Below are positions 1-12,419 of a stretch of DNA of 64,000 bases, piece after piece (the stretch's first letter is position 1; each line of letters opens with the position of its first letter). Location: the NCBI GenBank assembly GCA_037833965.1, contig AP031355.1:6907501-6971500 (forward strand), read 5' to 3'. The position numbers were made by a program, and so were the translations under genes. The notes under the pieces were generated by a model. That model saw only the letters and a program-made list of their open reading frames with translations. It was not told where the DNA came from and did no database searches. This DNA is from Marchantia polymorpha subsp. ruderalis (lineage: Eukaryota > Streptophyta > Marchantiopsida > Marchantiales > Marchantiaceae).

Positions 1-1030
1 ACGATGTCCACTGGGTAAAGACAGGACAGCAGCGACTGCGTGACGTCATCTCCTTGCATGCCATCAGGTGCTTACCAACCAACCGGTCGGTCGCGAACGA
101 AGGAGCTTCGGCGTCGGTTGCAAAGCCGCTACATTAAGAAGCCCGCTAAAGTAGCTGCTGCTGCTCGGACACACAACACCCTTCACGCCGCGGTCCAGTT
201 CGGCGACGGAGCGTGGCGTTCGTTGGAAGCGCCGCCAAAACTAGCAGTCGCTCAACGACCGCCGAAGTCCGATGTTGGTGGGACTGGCCCTCCGCAAAAG
301 CAGAATAAAGTAGCGGTGGCTGGGGAATTGGCTCCTGTGACAAGGCGTCGTAAGATCTGGACCCGTCCTCTTTGGACATTCCTCGACGATGTGGGCGCTC
401 CACCGCCACCCGCGGCTCGGAAGGCGTCCTCCCTTAACGTACACGACTGTAGTACCGCACCGAGTTGGTGAGTACAATACATTACCACGTGAGCCGCAGT
501 TGTCGTCGTGTTCGTCGTCGTCCGCCGCAGTCGCCATATAGCGGGCCGACCGGTGTCGGTTGGAGAGCCTCCGGGAGCGTCGCCAAAACATCGTACTTCT
601 CCAAATGTAGAGACAGCGGAAGGTGCTTCTCGCACCGCACACCAAGTTAGGTGGCTGTCTAGCCGGGTGGTGGCTGGAAGTCTGCTAACTAGAGCGGGAG
701 GAGAGGAGGGCGAACCGCCGCCGAATGTAGCGGTGGTTACAGAGTTGGTTGGCGGAACGAAATAAACGTGTTCCGCCAACTCTTCTGACAGCAAAGTGTA
801 CGCTGGGTGGGAACTCTGAACGAGCGAACGGTTCGAAACCCCTTTGACCAGAAGTCAGAAGGCGCTTTTGGGGGAATTCTGAGACCTCCTGACGGACGAG
901 GTAAACGTTGGCTTCCACTTCTGGCCACGACGTAATTCGTCGAGGAGGCGACGCCTCTTCGGGTGCTCGAGACATGCTCGAGCGATGGGCGATTCGCGAG
1001 CCCGAGTCCCATCATAACACCAGACGTCCA
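1..1030. other. GC- and CpG-rich stretch without a recognisable gene
   Basis: This block is clearly richer in GC and CpG than the DNA after it. Several overlapping open frames exist on both strands (for example minus 252-794), which is what high GC alone produces. None of the translations shows a domain I recognise. Short motifs recur in degenerate form, such as a sequence like ccgctacatt at three places, so an old repeat is possible. A perfect hairpin lies inside at 748-780. Confidence 0.5.
748..780. repeat. Perfect hairpin, 11-bp arms, 11-nt loop
   Basis: The arm gttggcggaac (748-758) is followed by an 11-nt spacer and its exact reverse complement (770-780). No T-tract follows, so it is not a simple terminator. 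It is one of the many short-spacer inverted repeats in this window. Confidence 0.85.
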
Positions 1031-3050
1031 GGTGAGTCTATCACTAACATGGGAGACTGTCGGAGTCTAGACAAGGGCCGCGAATAGTAGTAGTGCATCG
1101 GCTTTCGACGTTCTGAGAGAAGGCATGTCGTGGGTCACTTTAGTCTCGAGTGCTGCCGTCTATGGGACTTTTATCTGTTCCATCTTGTGTACCATGTTTG
1201 AGAGCTCGTATTCGTGTGGTTTATATCAATCATTGGCCAGCGTCATTGAGCAGATGATTGATTGATTGATTTCATAGGGCATGCTCGTTCATGTCTCTCC
1301 AATTCCATTGCTACCCTCGATCTGCCTGCTGCCCGGATGAGAGTTGCAGTGAGTGAGACGTTTATTTACTATATAACTCTTTGATACTTGCTTTGCATCC
1401 ATGGGCAAGGCAACTTGGGTCGAATTTGACCAAATCATTGTGATTGAAAAGGCCAACCTATGTTACTCATTCTTTCATCGCCTTAGTCTCTGAGCTGAAC
1501 GATACATATCTCCACCGATCCTCCATAATCAGTTTACGGCGAACTGAGAGATAAGATGAATAAATTAAAGTGTTTAGCTCAGTTACTCATCCAAATACCT
1601 TGAGCTATGGGTGAAAAGATCAAGGTCTTTGGAAGCACATATCGTTTCTTCCTCTTTAGGCATTGCTAAACCCATCTTTTTAAGCACATATCACCTTTTA
1701 CACACCAAGGAGCAAACATATTGCAACTCTGACTTCTTAGACGAGGTTCTTAATTTTTTTGGTTGGTGAGAAAGGTCACACAGTAATTTAGTTGATTCAA
1801 TGGCATACTTGCTTTTAATGATTGAAAATTGGGAAAATCGCTTCTTGCTTAAATGGGAGTGCGGATAGGGTAGGTCGTCACTCTCAAGCAGTCACTGCGA
1901 AGAGACACTTTTCACCTAAAACAATGTACGCAAGGTTTGTTGTTTACCGGGCAGAAGAAATTAAGCGATGCGATAAAGAGCTGTGCACAGATTGTCATCA
2001 AAATGTAAATTTTTTTTTCAGTAGAAATATATGTACATATCCAAATTTTAAATACTCATCAGAATCACAGACGGATGATCCCGTTCATTGATCGCTCTGT
2101 TGAATTCTGCCCATACAAACGCAAGGAGGCAGAAATCACATCCAGGATTAAGCTCTGCTATGACTAGGCGCAGTCGAATGTACTGTGGAGGGCCAGTCAC
2201 CTTTTAGTCAATGATTCTTTTGGTCAATAATGCGTTAGCTTTAGTGGAAGGACAAACGGCCGAGGAAATGTGTGAAAGCTTGCCGGAATTTCTCGGAGGT
2301 GAAATAGAAGGAAAGGACATGTAAGTGAATCGAGAGAAAGTGCTTCAGCTTGGATGAGCCCCAAGCTTTGACGGTGATCACTTCTGTTTTGTGCAAAGTT
2401 CGTTACAATGAAATGTACATCTAGTTTTACCAAAGTTGGTGGATGCCCCCACGTCACTGCAGTGCGAGGGGAGGGGGCTCATGTCCTGCACAGCATCAGG
2501 CGGTCTTGTTGTCCGTCCGGTGTGCACGGGCCTCACGTGACCGAGCACCGATCATATCCTGCCATAGCACAAAACGTGGGGTCATGCCTCTGATCTCGAA
2601 CTCCTGTTCTGGACCGAAGCGAATGCCGCAGCCCAAAGCCGCTCACGAAATGTGACAGCGCACCGCATCCATCGGAGACATGGGCGACAATGGGAGACAA
2701 TTCCCGGACCTTGGAAAGCAGCGCCCGGGAGTATAAAACTTGTATGCATCTCGTGAACCCAAGACCGAACTTATGGCTGCAAAAGCTATGAAGTCATCGA
2801 TTCGAGGTTCAGAGTTTGTTTCGAATGGACCTCTATATGGGGCTCTCGGCAAAGTTTCTTTCGAATCGGCTGCAGTTTTGCACGGGTCCTGAGATGAATG
2901 AACCTCAGGCATCTGAGTCCAATCGGATGTTGCAGCTCAGAGCTCCTGGAACGTGCAACGAATGTGCAGAGCAGGTTGTGGTGAAACATACTGCTCGACA
3001 CTTTCAGTCATCATATTCGCTCCCGCTTGACTTAAGTGGTAGAACCAGTC

Positions 3051-3116
3051 ATTCCTGGGCGACTTGCATAGATCCGCATTGAAGGAGGCCCGGATCTATG
3101 CAAGTCGCCCAGGAAT
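3051..3116. repeat. Perfect 26-bp inverted repeat with 14-nt spacer
   Basis: The left arm at 3,051-3,076 (beginning attcctgggcgac) is exactly matched by the reverse complement at 3,091-3,116. The spacer is 14 nt. A perfect 26-bp match in DNA that is otherwise unconstrained suggests recent formation. It could fold as an RNA hairpin, but nothing shows transcription. Confidence 0.9.
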
Positions 3117-4890
3117 CTTGCATGGTAAAGGTCGAGGCCGCTCGTTGAGCTGTTTTACGTGTGAAGCGATTCAACATCGGAGTCACCCTCGAGTCAAAGG
3201 CTCAAAGGCTCAATGGGCTTTTGAAGATTGCAACAGTATCTATTCCACGCTCAAAACAAAGATCATAGTCAAGCTTTCCACTTTTTTTATCCGAGAATCA
3301 AACTCCTCGTTTGATCCATGACGTTCGTCGTACGATTGGTTTCTTTACCATTGAACAGGAGGTCAATGTCTTTATGTGCTTGTTACTAACGAAGGGCGTG
3401 TGAGGGCTTACACGTCTCTGATATACAGTTGATATATCAAACATCACAGTGACGAGCGGTGGCTAGGCTTGGAATCAGAATTTGGGTATACATTCCGATT
3501 AAACTATGGGTTTACTTTCTTCAAGCATATAACGAAGATTGACAAAAGTGTACTTCTTCGAAGAATGTCCGGAAGGGAGCATCCACAGATCCACCCATGC
3601 TTCAAGAATACGGCACCTCTCCATCTTCGAAGTCGTCATGCTACTTAGTAGTTTGAGTCGCTAGACTAGCAGCGCAAGGTTTAAGGTTTAGGAATATGAT
3701 GAGTGTGCTAGATATATAACTGCACTACGTCAAGAACATGCTGTCCTCGAGTATGATACACTTGGCCTGCAATTCTTAGATCTCGCTCGCTGGCAACACC
3801 ATTTAGGACAAATTTTGCCAAAACCTGGACGAGTACAGCATATGAAGTGTAGAGCATATGAAGCAACTTCCGCTTGAAGAGTTGAGGTGTTATCATCAAT
3901 CTGGATCATATTGTCATTCTAGACCAAAAAGTAGAGCTGAACTGACAGCATGGGCGGAAGCCTGTCAAACAAGGGTAACCTGTGTTCCGGTTACGTGAAG
4001 CTAGAGAGAAGCACTCTCCCCCGCGTGAGCCAAAACCCTGAAGGCAGTCAATAATGCTAGAAGAAAAATCCAAACCTCTTCTGTCTTGTCTCTGATGCAC
4101 TGTTGACCTCAAAGACACGATATGGTGAAAGTGAAATTAGCGTGTACTTTTGATTCCTCACCGACCATGTTCGTTCAGTTATGAGGCACAAGTTCCAACA
4201 AGCCATACATTTTTTTCTACATTTTTAATTTAATGTATCAAAAGAGGCTGAAAATAAATTCTTGAAGGATTGGTCTTAGGTCCAGTGGCCCTTTCTTTGA
4301 ACTGCTTCTCTACTAGAAAAGTTATAAAGTCTGCTGAAGATGTCTATTCTCCACATGAAATTTTAAGAATCGAGATAGTGTACTCCGTTTCGAGCTCAGT
4401 TAGTGTTCCACATACCCCCTGATGTCCCTTCTATTCGGTACACGTAGGAAATTTTTTGTGAGTGTACATAATGTGAATAAAACTTATGTGGACCCGTAAC
4501 ATGTGACAGACCTGCTCTAAAAGAAACCTCAGGGTTTAACTGACAACATGTTGTGTTGTGTGCGTAGAAATTTTAGAGCCACAGTCGAAAATTTATGAAA
4601 CTGTCATGAAAATGATTGGTACTTACTACAGTCTAGTCTATGAAAATTCCTGCGTTTTTCGATATGTTCTCCATAATATACGAATTAACTTTAATAGCAA
4701 CTTTAAGTACTAGAAAGCATAACAGTAAAGACGTATATATCAAGATATCCTGCTCTCTAGAAGACCATTGGAACCATAGAATACTTAAGACTTGTTCCGT
4801 TTTTTCGTACCGTACAATGTCATTTTGCTGACAGTGATTCGGAAGTTCATATATTCGAATATTTGTACGATTATAATGATGAGGACCACA

Positions 4891-4979
4891 ACAGATATCC
4901 AAGGCACAGTAGATCAAACGTTCCAAGGGGATCAAATGATGGTGCTGGTCAGTTGATAAACTGTGCCTTGGATATCTGT
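4891..4979. repeat. Perfect 20-bp inverted repeat with 49-nt spacer
   Basis: The arms are 4,891-4,910 and 4,960-4,979 and include the sequence agatatccaaggcacag and its exact complement. The spacer is longer than in most of the other hairpins here. Confidence 0.88.
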
Positions 4980-6499
4980 AGCTTGAACTTCGGAGGTGAT
5001 CAATGACCATGGAAACCAAGGACGAAAGATTACACAGACAGCTGATGAACGCCATTGTCTGTGGTCATATTTCACTTGCAAGAACTATTGTTATGCCTTG
5101 TAATCTTGGCTCAAAAGTCTACCATATAAGCCTCGATTTGTTTCTAGACGTATAGTGTGGCTCAGTTGTGGTGTGATGTACCGCATATACTTGGCAGGCA
5201 TACGTGGCGAAAAAGGGGTTCGTGCACTGAAGCTTCCGACCGGTACATCGCCCCATCATATTCGGTCACTATGCTGTACATGAGTGGATTGAATGAATCC
5301 CCTCACACTTGTAAAGGGTTTTTGACACCTAGCTGTGGAGAGCTTGAATGATCAACAAAAGCCTGTAGACTTAGTGTTCAACTAGAAATGGAAGGTGACC
5401 GCCTCACCATATGGGACCGTTTGGTTTCATGCATGTGGACTCGGTGTACCCAATAAGCTGACTGCAGAGCCCTTCCCAGATCTGCTTCCCTGGCCTCGCT
5501 GTGAATATGAGTAAATTGGAAAACATGATCAGTCAAATGGGTTCAAGTTATTGATCTCCCAATCACGTAATGAACGTGTAGACATTTTCAGAAAGTTTTT
5601 CTCCGTGCTCGAGTCAAAACCCTACTCAGTGCCTCGAGCAGGAGTGCAAACGTGTGGAATCATGGCGCGAGAAGGTCCGTAGTGGAGACTATTAGCATCA
5701 CATGGCATCAGAATTGCTACCGTAGAGAAAGTAGAGGTATAAGCTTGAGTCGGGTAGAGTTTCCTCCTGCCTGACGTCCACGAAGAGGAGTGACCCATCA
5801 TTACGTCATTCTGGTTGACATGGTTCCAGCAGCCGCTCTTTATGTGTACTACTACGCTGAATTCAGCACTTGACAATCGAGATCAGTTAGTGGAGAGTGA
5901 GCTGTCACTGATTGGAGATCTTCGTGCTCATCGTTGCGTCCCCCCTGCACGTGGGAAATCTTTTTAGAGTCTATAAGTGTTCAATACATTTTTTCACAGA
6001 AACCTTGCTTTTCCTCCCGCATCGAGCTCAGAGCCGAAACTATGTACGCAACGTCAGCGACTCCTTCGTAGTGCTAAAATATGCCACGTCGTTGCCATGG
6101 CGCTAGAGAAATCCTTGCCAGTGCTGTCCGCGTAGACAGGTATGCTTGAAATCTGAGAACACTGCTACTAGATCTGTTCTGATTCACTTTGCAGGGATGT
6201 GATGATGTAAGTCTGTTTCGTCGGCAATTTTTTCCAGCATTCTCGCGGCTATCTAAAGTATGACGATCACAACACTGATTCCAGAAGCTCGAATGACGTG
6301 GTCGGCATACACAGGCAGCTCTAAGACACAGGCAGGATTATTGAAATGGGCTTGTTGAAATCTACATCGGAAATATCACTGAACGTAAAGCCGGTTATGT
6401 TCTCGAGATACAGAGGGCGATCACAGAAAAGCAGGCAGCGACATTGTGAAGTTCGACCGGCTTACTCCTCTTTGCTCAGAAATTCTGCTTCACAAGAAA

Positions 6500-6599
6500 G
6501 ATGAGTGCAAAGATTGCTTAGCAATGCACAAAATCAGAAAGATTTGTGGAATTTCTAATTTCTGAGCAAGATTAGTGTAAAGATTGCTTAGCAATGCAC
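6500..6599 (+). repeat. Short direct repeat of about 31 bp
   Basis: A segment ending in aaagattgcttagcaatgcac occurs at about 6,500-6,531 and again at 6,569-6,599, differing at a few bases near its start. The segment between them is flanked by an 11-bp inverted pair (gctcagaaatt at 6,474 and its complement near 6,557). Confidence 0.7.
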
Positions 6600-6618
6600 T
6601 CGCATCCATTCTTAGTAA

Positions 6619-6659
6619 GAAGTTTGATCATCCATTTCGTAAGACGATGATCAAACTTC
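6619..6659. repeat. Perfect 13-bp inverted repeat, 15-nt spacer
   Basis: The arm gaagtttgatcat (6,619-6,631) is repeated as its reverse complement at 6,647-6,659. It lies in non-coding DNA. Confidence 0.8.
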
Positions 6660-7783
6660 ATAGATAGACTCTTGGTGTCCGGCTCATTGAAGCAAAATCT
6701 TTATTTACGTCGGCGCTTTGAAAAAAAAGACGTTTCTTTATTCAGCATTATTCGGGTTATTCGATATGTAAGCACTCACACGTCGTAAGACAAGAATTCA
6801 GAGAGTAGAATCATGGGCAAGAAAGGAACCGAGAATGCACTACCGTCCTACTTCCGCTAAATTCCGCTGGTGAGCACACCGTGACTACTGGTATAACTTC
6901 AGTGACAAACAATGAGACCAAATTATCAATCACAAGAGTCTTGCTATGAAAGCAGACTATTGTTCATATTCTACTCCAGCGTGTGCACTACACACTCCTG
7001 AGCTTGACCGCAGAACCTTTTCGCTTGAAAAAATCAAACGCGCTCGAAACCCTTTCTGGAACTCCAATGTGTATGGCGAGCAGTAATGAATGCAGTGTGG
7101 TTCGGAGTGACCCTTTCCCCTTTTACCGCTTTCATATACCTCTTATCGTAAGTGCAGAGCTCTGTACTCTGTGCACAATTTTACCTTACGATTGCAGTTA
7201 GTGGAAAGTTGTGCAGAGTCTGACAATCTCGAACTTGACAAATTAAAATATCTCATCTCTGTGAGCGGATGCTACTCACAGATGCTGCACCTACCTTCTC
7301 CAGCACTTGGCAGAAATCATACTAGCTCGCACGCAATAAGCGACAATGTGATCCACAGCCTATTCTGAGACGATAATCAGCCAAAAGGTACTCTATACGA
7401 GATACGGATATACGACCGATTTTTCAGGCTTGGATCAGGCGCAAAACAAGCATTCAATGTATCTTCACCCTTCTGAAGTTGGTGGTTCAAGGAACGAGTA
7501 AGTAACGGTAGGTAGCTGCAGAGCTGGAACACGAGGTAGCTAGACCGCCCGCCGACACAGATTGGACCTGTTCCAGTCGAGGTGGATTCAATCAAATGTT
7601 TCCTTCACATACATCGAAGACGAAGCATATCAACGTGGCGGCTCGTAGGCATGCTTTCACAGATTCTTTTGGCGAATACAGTTCGCAGGTTTAGGAAAAG
7701 CTGAGCAGCGAAAAGAGAAAGTAAGTACCTTGGAGTTGCTCTTTTGTCCTTTTCACAACGATCACTTCTTGCCAGAATTTTCT

Positions 7784-7820
7784 GATGCCTGGAAGTGTCC
7801 ATTGGACACTTCCAGGCATC
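7784..7820. repeat. Perfect 18-bp palindrome with 1-nt centre
   Basis: The arm gatgcctggaagtgtcca (7,784-7,801) and its exact complement (7,803-7,820) are separated by a single T. A near-zero spacer with perfect arms is unusual for old DNA and fits a recent snap-back event. Confidence 0.9.
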
Positions 7821-10800
7821 AACCTCTCTCCTTTGTGATGTGATTCATTCTTAGCTCCGCTTGAGATGCATAATGCTCTGTGGATAGGATCGTCATATAA
7901 TCGATGAGGTCCAAGAATTTGCCTCTGCGGTTATCAACTGCGTGTGACAACACATCATTTCATACTTTCGTCTTTTAAGTGATACAAGTTAGTCTTGATG
8001 CCGAATATTACACTATTGGCACGGATATCTCCCGAACAGCTTTACTCAGTTATGAGGTCACCAATCCACAAGGTACTGAACTCTAAATCCAGCATGTCTG
8101 CTAGAGATGAGCAGTGAATAAGAGGAGAACCTGCAGTAGTTACAAGTAGTGCATCATGTGTGCATTCGTGTATGAGAAGAAGTGGTTACAAGCAGTAGGT
8201 CAAACACGAATCTCAGCCCACGAGTGGCAGATGCAAGCTCAATTACAGAACTCTCGAGGCATCCAAGTGCTCCAGGTCTACAACGAATCCGCATTTTTTA
8301 GAGGAATCGTGGATCAAACTAGGCCAGTGCTCTTATGACCCACGATCGCTTCCTGCCTCCAGACAACATAGCCTTTTACTGACAGGAGCATGGTATCCAG
8401 GGCTCTGAAATTGAAAACACCTGGCTGTAATAACCTACTAGAGAAAAAAACCCGGAGAGTCAGACTCGTGCCGTTCAAAGGACTGAAGGTGACAGACAAA
8501 AGATCGTCTAAAAGTAGAACGATAGTCAAGGAATTTTTAAGTAGTCACGGATATGATTTTATGAACGGAAACTCATTTTTCTGTACGCATCTCATAATAT
8601 CGAAGGTCTGAAGACTCTTATGACAAGCCTTATGACACATTTGTACCACAAAAGAACTTACATTGGATATTTTCAGCAAGAAAAAGCACACTTTCGTGTT
8701 CAGATATCGTCCTCTACTTATAATAGTTACAGATAGAAAGCAGAAGACCGAGGGATGTATCTTGATATATCGAGGCTGCAGTTGTCGATCATCAACGGGG
8801 AAACGTGAGAATTTTTGGGGAATAACACTACAGCATATACAACAAATTATATGTCTGGGGTTTAAATGGGTTGAAACCGAAAAGCGTCATTTTGTAATTG
8901 AAAGTAGGAAATTTTTGCATTTGACGTTCTTCGAGAAGAACATTTTTTGGGGGTCTATGAAATCATTCCTTGCTCAGATTACTATCCCGATTGAATGGTC
9001 CACTAAAACTACACCATCAAGATCAATTTGTCCCAAATAAAACGGTCCGAATGGAACACACTGCTCGGTAGGAAAGCAAGTAATCTGTGAGTGGAGGTGG
9101 ATGTATCAGTGATTAAAGCAGTGACTCTTCGGACTGAATTCAAGTCTAGATCGAGTTGAAGGTTTATGGAACCGAAATAACTACCACTCACAAGAAGCAC
9201 ACTGCATTTAGTCGTCTAGAAGTTACCTTTGGCTGGTGTAAGCATGGTCGATATTTGGCTACCGGATAAGCTTGTTCGTTAGATCATTGGAAGGTTATTG
9301 TGCATGGGTCTAGCATCTTAGAAAGGAGATGAAAATTGAGCACGGCACGGTTCACATGTCTAATATTGCTGCAACGAGGCTAGCTGCCATGCAATCCAAA
9401 TTTTAGTCGTTATATAATTCTCCTTCATCGACTTAGTTTAGCCCACACCACTGCTATGCCTAAACCTTTAATGTGCCGATCTGTATGTAACCACTTCGTT
9501 CCTGAAAATCCTACAGGGGAGAGCACACAGAGTAGGAGAACGGATTAGACAATGAAAATCTAAGGTTAAATTAATGGAACCGCATTCGACGAATAGATAT
9601 TACTTGAAACGCTGTCTTCCGGTAAGATGTTAAACAAGATAAGCGAGTTAAAAGGCTTTGGCTGAAAAACTGGGTTGGACTGGGTAGTGACATCCGCAAT
9701 ATTCAGGAAAGTCAGTTCCAGCGTTTGAAGTACTACCTTTGGTTCGATCATCTCATATTGTACCCCTGTAACCTAGAGGCACGTCGTTGTGTTAACAGAG
9801 GTTAAGCTACTGAATTTTGAGCTACTGTATGGCACTGTGACTGGATCGGAGAAGCATAGTTTTGACACAAATTCTAGTAATAGACGGAGCAAGATAGGAA
9901 GCGTCCACATAAACTCATGCCTTTACAGTTGAAAGATTAGCATAACCACTGCAGGTCTGGTCGAAGGTTCATCAAGATCAGTTGTGATCTTGGTGCACAT
10001 GCTTGGACAATATGCTCAGGGGACCGATATTTTCCCACTTTCCACCTGCACCCAGATCGTGAGCTCATGAGATCAAGTGAAATAGCTTGATGTATATCTG
10101 TCTTCTCATAATTTCCTGTGGACTGAATATTGCTCATTCATATTTCATCATACACAGATTCTGAGCATGCATCGGATGTGGTCAGAAGATCTGATAAGGC
10201 GGCATTGACTTGATAAGAAGCCCTATGCACGCATGCAGCCCAAACACCATCCGATGACCCGTTGATTTCAGAAAAATATTTTCTGTGACATTGATGAATC
10301 TGACAATTGGGACATCATTCTTCACTTCGTGCAATCATCGTTACAAATAAAAACTGAAAAGCACCGTGATGCGTATACTACGTGAGAATGGAAGATCAGA
10401 ACTGCAGAGATTATCTTGAGTTTATCTTGGGGACTACAAAGGGTACTCGATGACAGCCATGATGACACGCGGTCTTGGATTGTGGAGCTTATGTAGGGAT
10501 ATTTTCACCATTGAAAGAGTAGCTTTAGGTAAATTATGCGACAAAAGTGAAATGATTGATGGGTAAAAAATTTACTATTAGACAAAGCTATTGATCGTGT
10601 AGCATTAAAGAAAAACGTTCAGTAGTTCGATAGGAAGGAAGAGAACCCATTCGTTTAAAAGTACTTGAATTTATAATAACTAATACTCAAAAGATGATTA
10701 TGGGAGAGAATATATTAGAGAAGAACGGATATAATAGTAATTTCATTGAAAATTTCATTAATATTGTCAAAGCGGAGTGGACGTAGGATGAGCAGATTAC

Positions 10801-11004
10801 AAGAATGCCCCAAAAGCATGTTTAGCATAAAAATAGACCTACATTTGTCGAGAGTTGTATGATACTAAGATACTTGATCTAAAGGTACCATTGGATTTCT
10901 TGGAATAGATTGTTATGCATAGAGTAACTAAAAATAGATGACATAAAGGAAAAAACCTAAACAAACAAACAAAAACGGTCAATTTCTCAATAGGAGCAAG
11001 CGTT

Positions 11005-11301
11005 AGTGGCGATGATCACAATGAAAGTACAGTGATTTTTTTAGAGCCAGAAACGTAAGTAGTTGCGACAATATCGCCTCAATTTTTTTTCGGGGCATTT
11101 TTTTCAATAGAAGCAAGCGTTACATAAAAACATCATGTAACATCAACAATGCTGGTACACATCAAAAAAATATCATTTTTTATGTAACATTTGCTCCTAT
11201 TGAAAAATTGACCCAAAAAAGTATTGATGCGATACTGTCACAAGTACTTACGGTTCTGGCTCTAAAAAAATCATCTTATTTACATTGTGCTCGATGCCAC
11301 T
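11005..11301. mobile_element. Foldback, MITE-like element
   Basis: The first and last roughly 130 bases are inverted copies of each other. The left side starts agtggcgatgatcacaatg and the right side ends with its imperfect complement (cattgtgctcgatgccact). Inside are matching blocks around an agagccagaa motif and around a ttacataaaaa motif. The element is about 300 bp and non-coding. Size and structure fit a miniature inverted-repeat transposable element. I see no convincing target-site duplication, so the superfamily is not assigned. Confidence 0.7.
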
Positions 11302-12419
11302 ATCGTCCATCATGACTGAATCTTCTCAGATTCTGCTTCAGAAACAGAACGGTGTCTGATATTGATAGTGAATGTTATGAACCATCTCTTTCTTGTCGTA
11401 CCAAATTGAGGCTTTGTTTCAAAGTTGTAGACTTCATTGTACTGCGGTATGGAAGAAATCGTCACCATACAGTAGTGGCGGAATTGGACTGTGCTGAAAT
11501 TAGATCTACGAGCCACCTGTGTTACAATGACCTAATGAGCAAAATTCAGATGTAGAACTACCTATCAATAGTTCAAAGACCAATCCTAGTAGACTTATGT
11601 GACATATAGACAGCTGGGATCCTTCACGTGGCAAAGAATCATGACTGGATGCTGATATGGTGATTCTGTTGTTCCTCAAACTGTGGCCAGCGTAGTGGAA
11701 CACTAAATTTCTTTATCCGACGTTCAACACTCTCAAATAGTGACATTACACGTTATCAACGATAGGCCTTGATTTGAGGAAACGTCACTCACGTAACTTA
11801 ATCCTTATACATTATCTAGAACATCACTGATATACTATTGTATTAAATATCATTAGTGTTTACTCCAATTCTCTTGTCTTAATAATCTCTTAATTAGAGA
11901 TTATCAATTCGGATTTAGATTAGAAAAGAAAAAACCTAAAATATTGAATCATGGGTTTTCATATTTTGTTTAGACATCTTAGAAATATTCCAAATTTGTG
12001 TGTTTACCAAATCCAAGAGTTTGGGATAAAAGTTACGTTAATATGTATCAAAACTTCATAAGAGCAGCCAAAAATGAACATATGTTTTGCAATTCCAACA
12101 TCTTAATCTATTCAAGAACCAACTAAGTTACCAGAAAAATACGAGGAGTATTGAAAAGTGTTTGAGAAGAAGAATGCTCATTCAACTCCTCAACATCTAA
12201 GTTATGATTGTGGCATAAAACTCTAAGAAAGTGCACAATCTAGCTTTGATCTAATCTACATCTTGATCTGATCTAAGCTTGCTACATTGCAAGATTAACT
12301 TGAAACAAATCTCACAAATAACTTCATTCAACATTTGAAGTAGTTGTTGGAGGTCTTATTTCATTTGTCGAGAAGAAAGAAAAATTTCTTTGGATATGAG
12401 TGAACTATTCTGGACTAAA
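11302..12419. other. AT-rich DNA, no recognisable gene
   Basis: The sequence becomes strongly AT-rich from about 11,850. I see no gene. The part after about 12,000 may be the 5' portion (gag/protease) of the decayed retrotransposon that follows, but no motif supports that. Confidence 0.4.

Larger units (their letters stand above)
1031..11004. other. Long intergenic region with no recognisable gene
   Basis: I see no protein family, RNA gene or complete transposon here. Open frames are short (mostly under 100 codons) and lie on both strands. The longest, a 125-codon frame at 8,663-9,040 (+), starts at a non-ATG codon and resembles nothing I know. The notable content is a set of hairpins (3,051-3,116; 4,891-4,979; 6,619-6,659; 7,784-7,820) and a short direct repeat near 6,500 and 6,569. 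Confidence 0.5.

Noticed and set aside
252-794. 180-codon open frame on the minus strand in the GC-rich first kilobase
   Set aside because: Overlaps other frames on both strands, has no recognisable domain, and long frames are expected from the high GC content.
8663-9040. 125-codon plus-strand frame in AT-rich DNA
   Set aside because: Begins at a non-ATG codon, resembles no family, and no splice partners were found.
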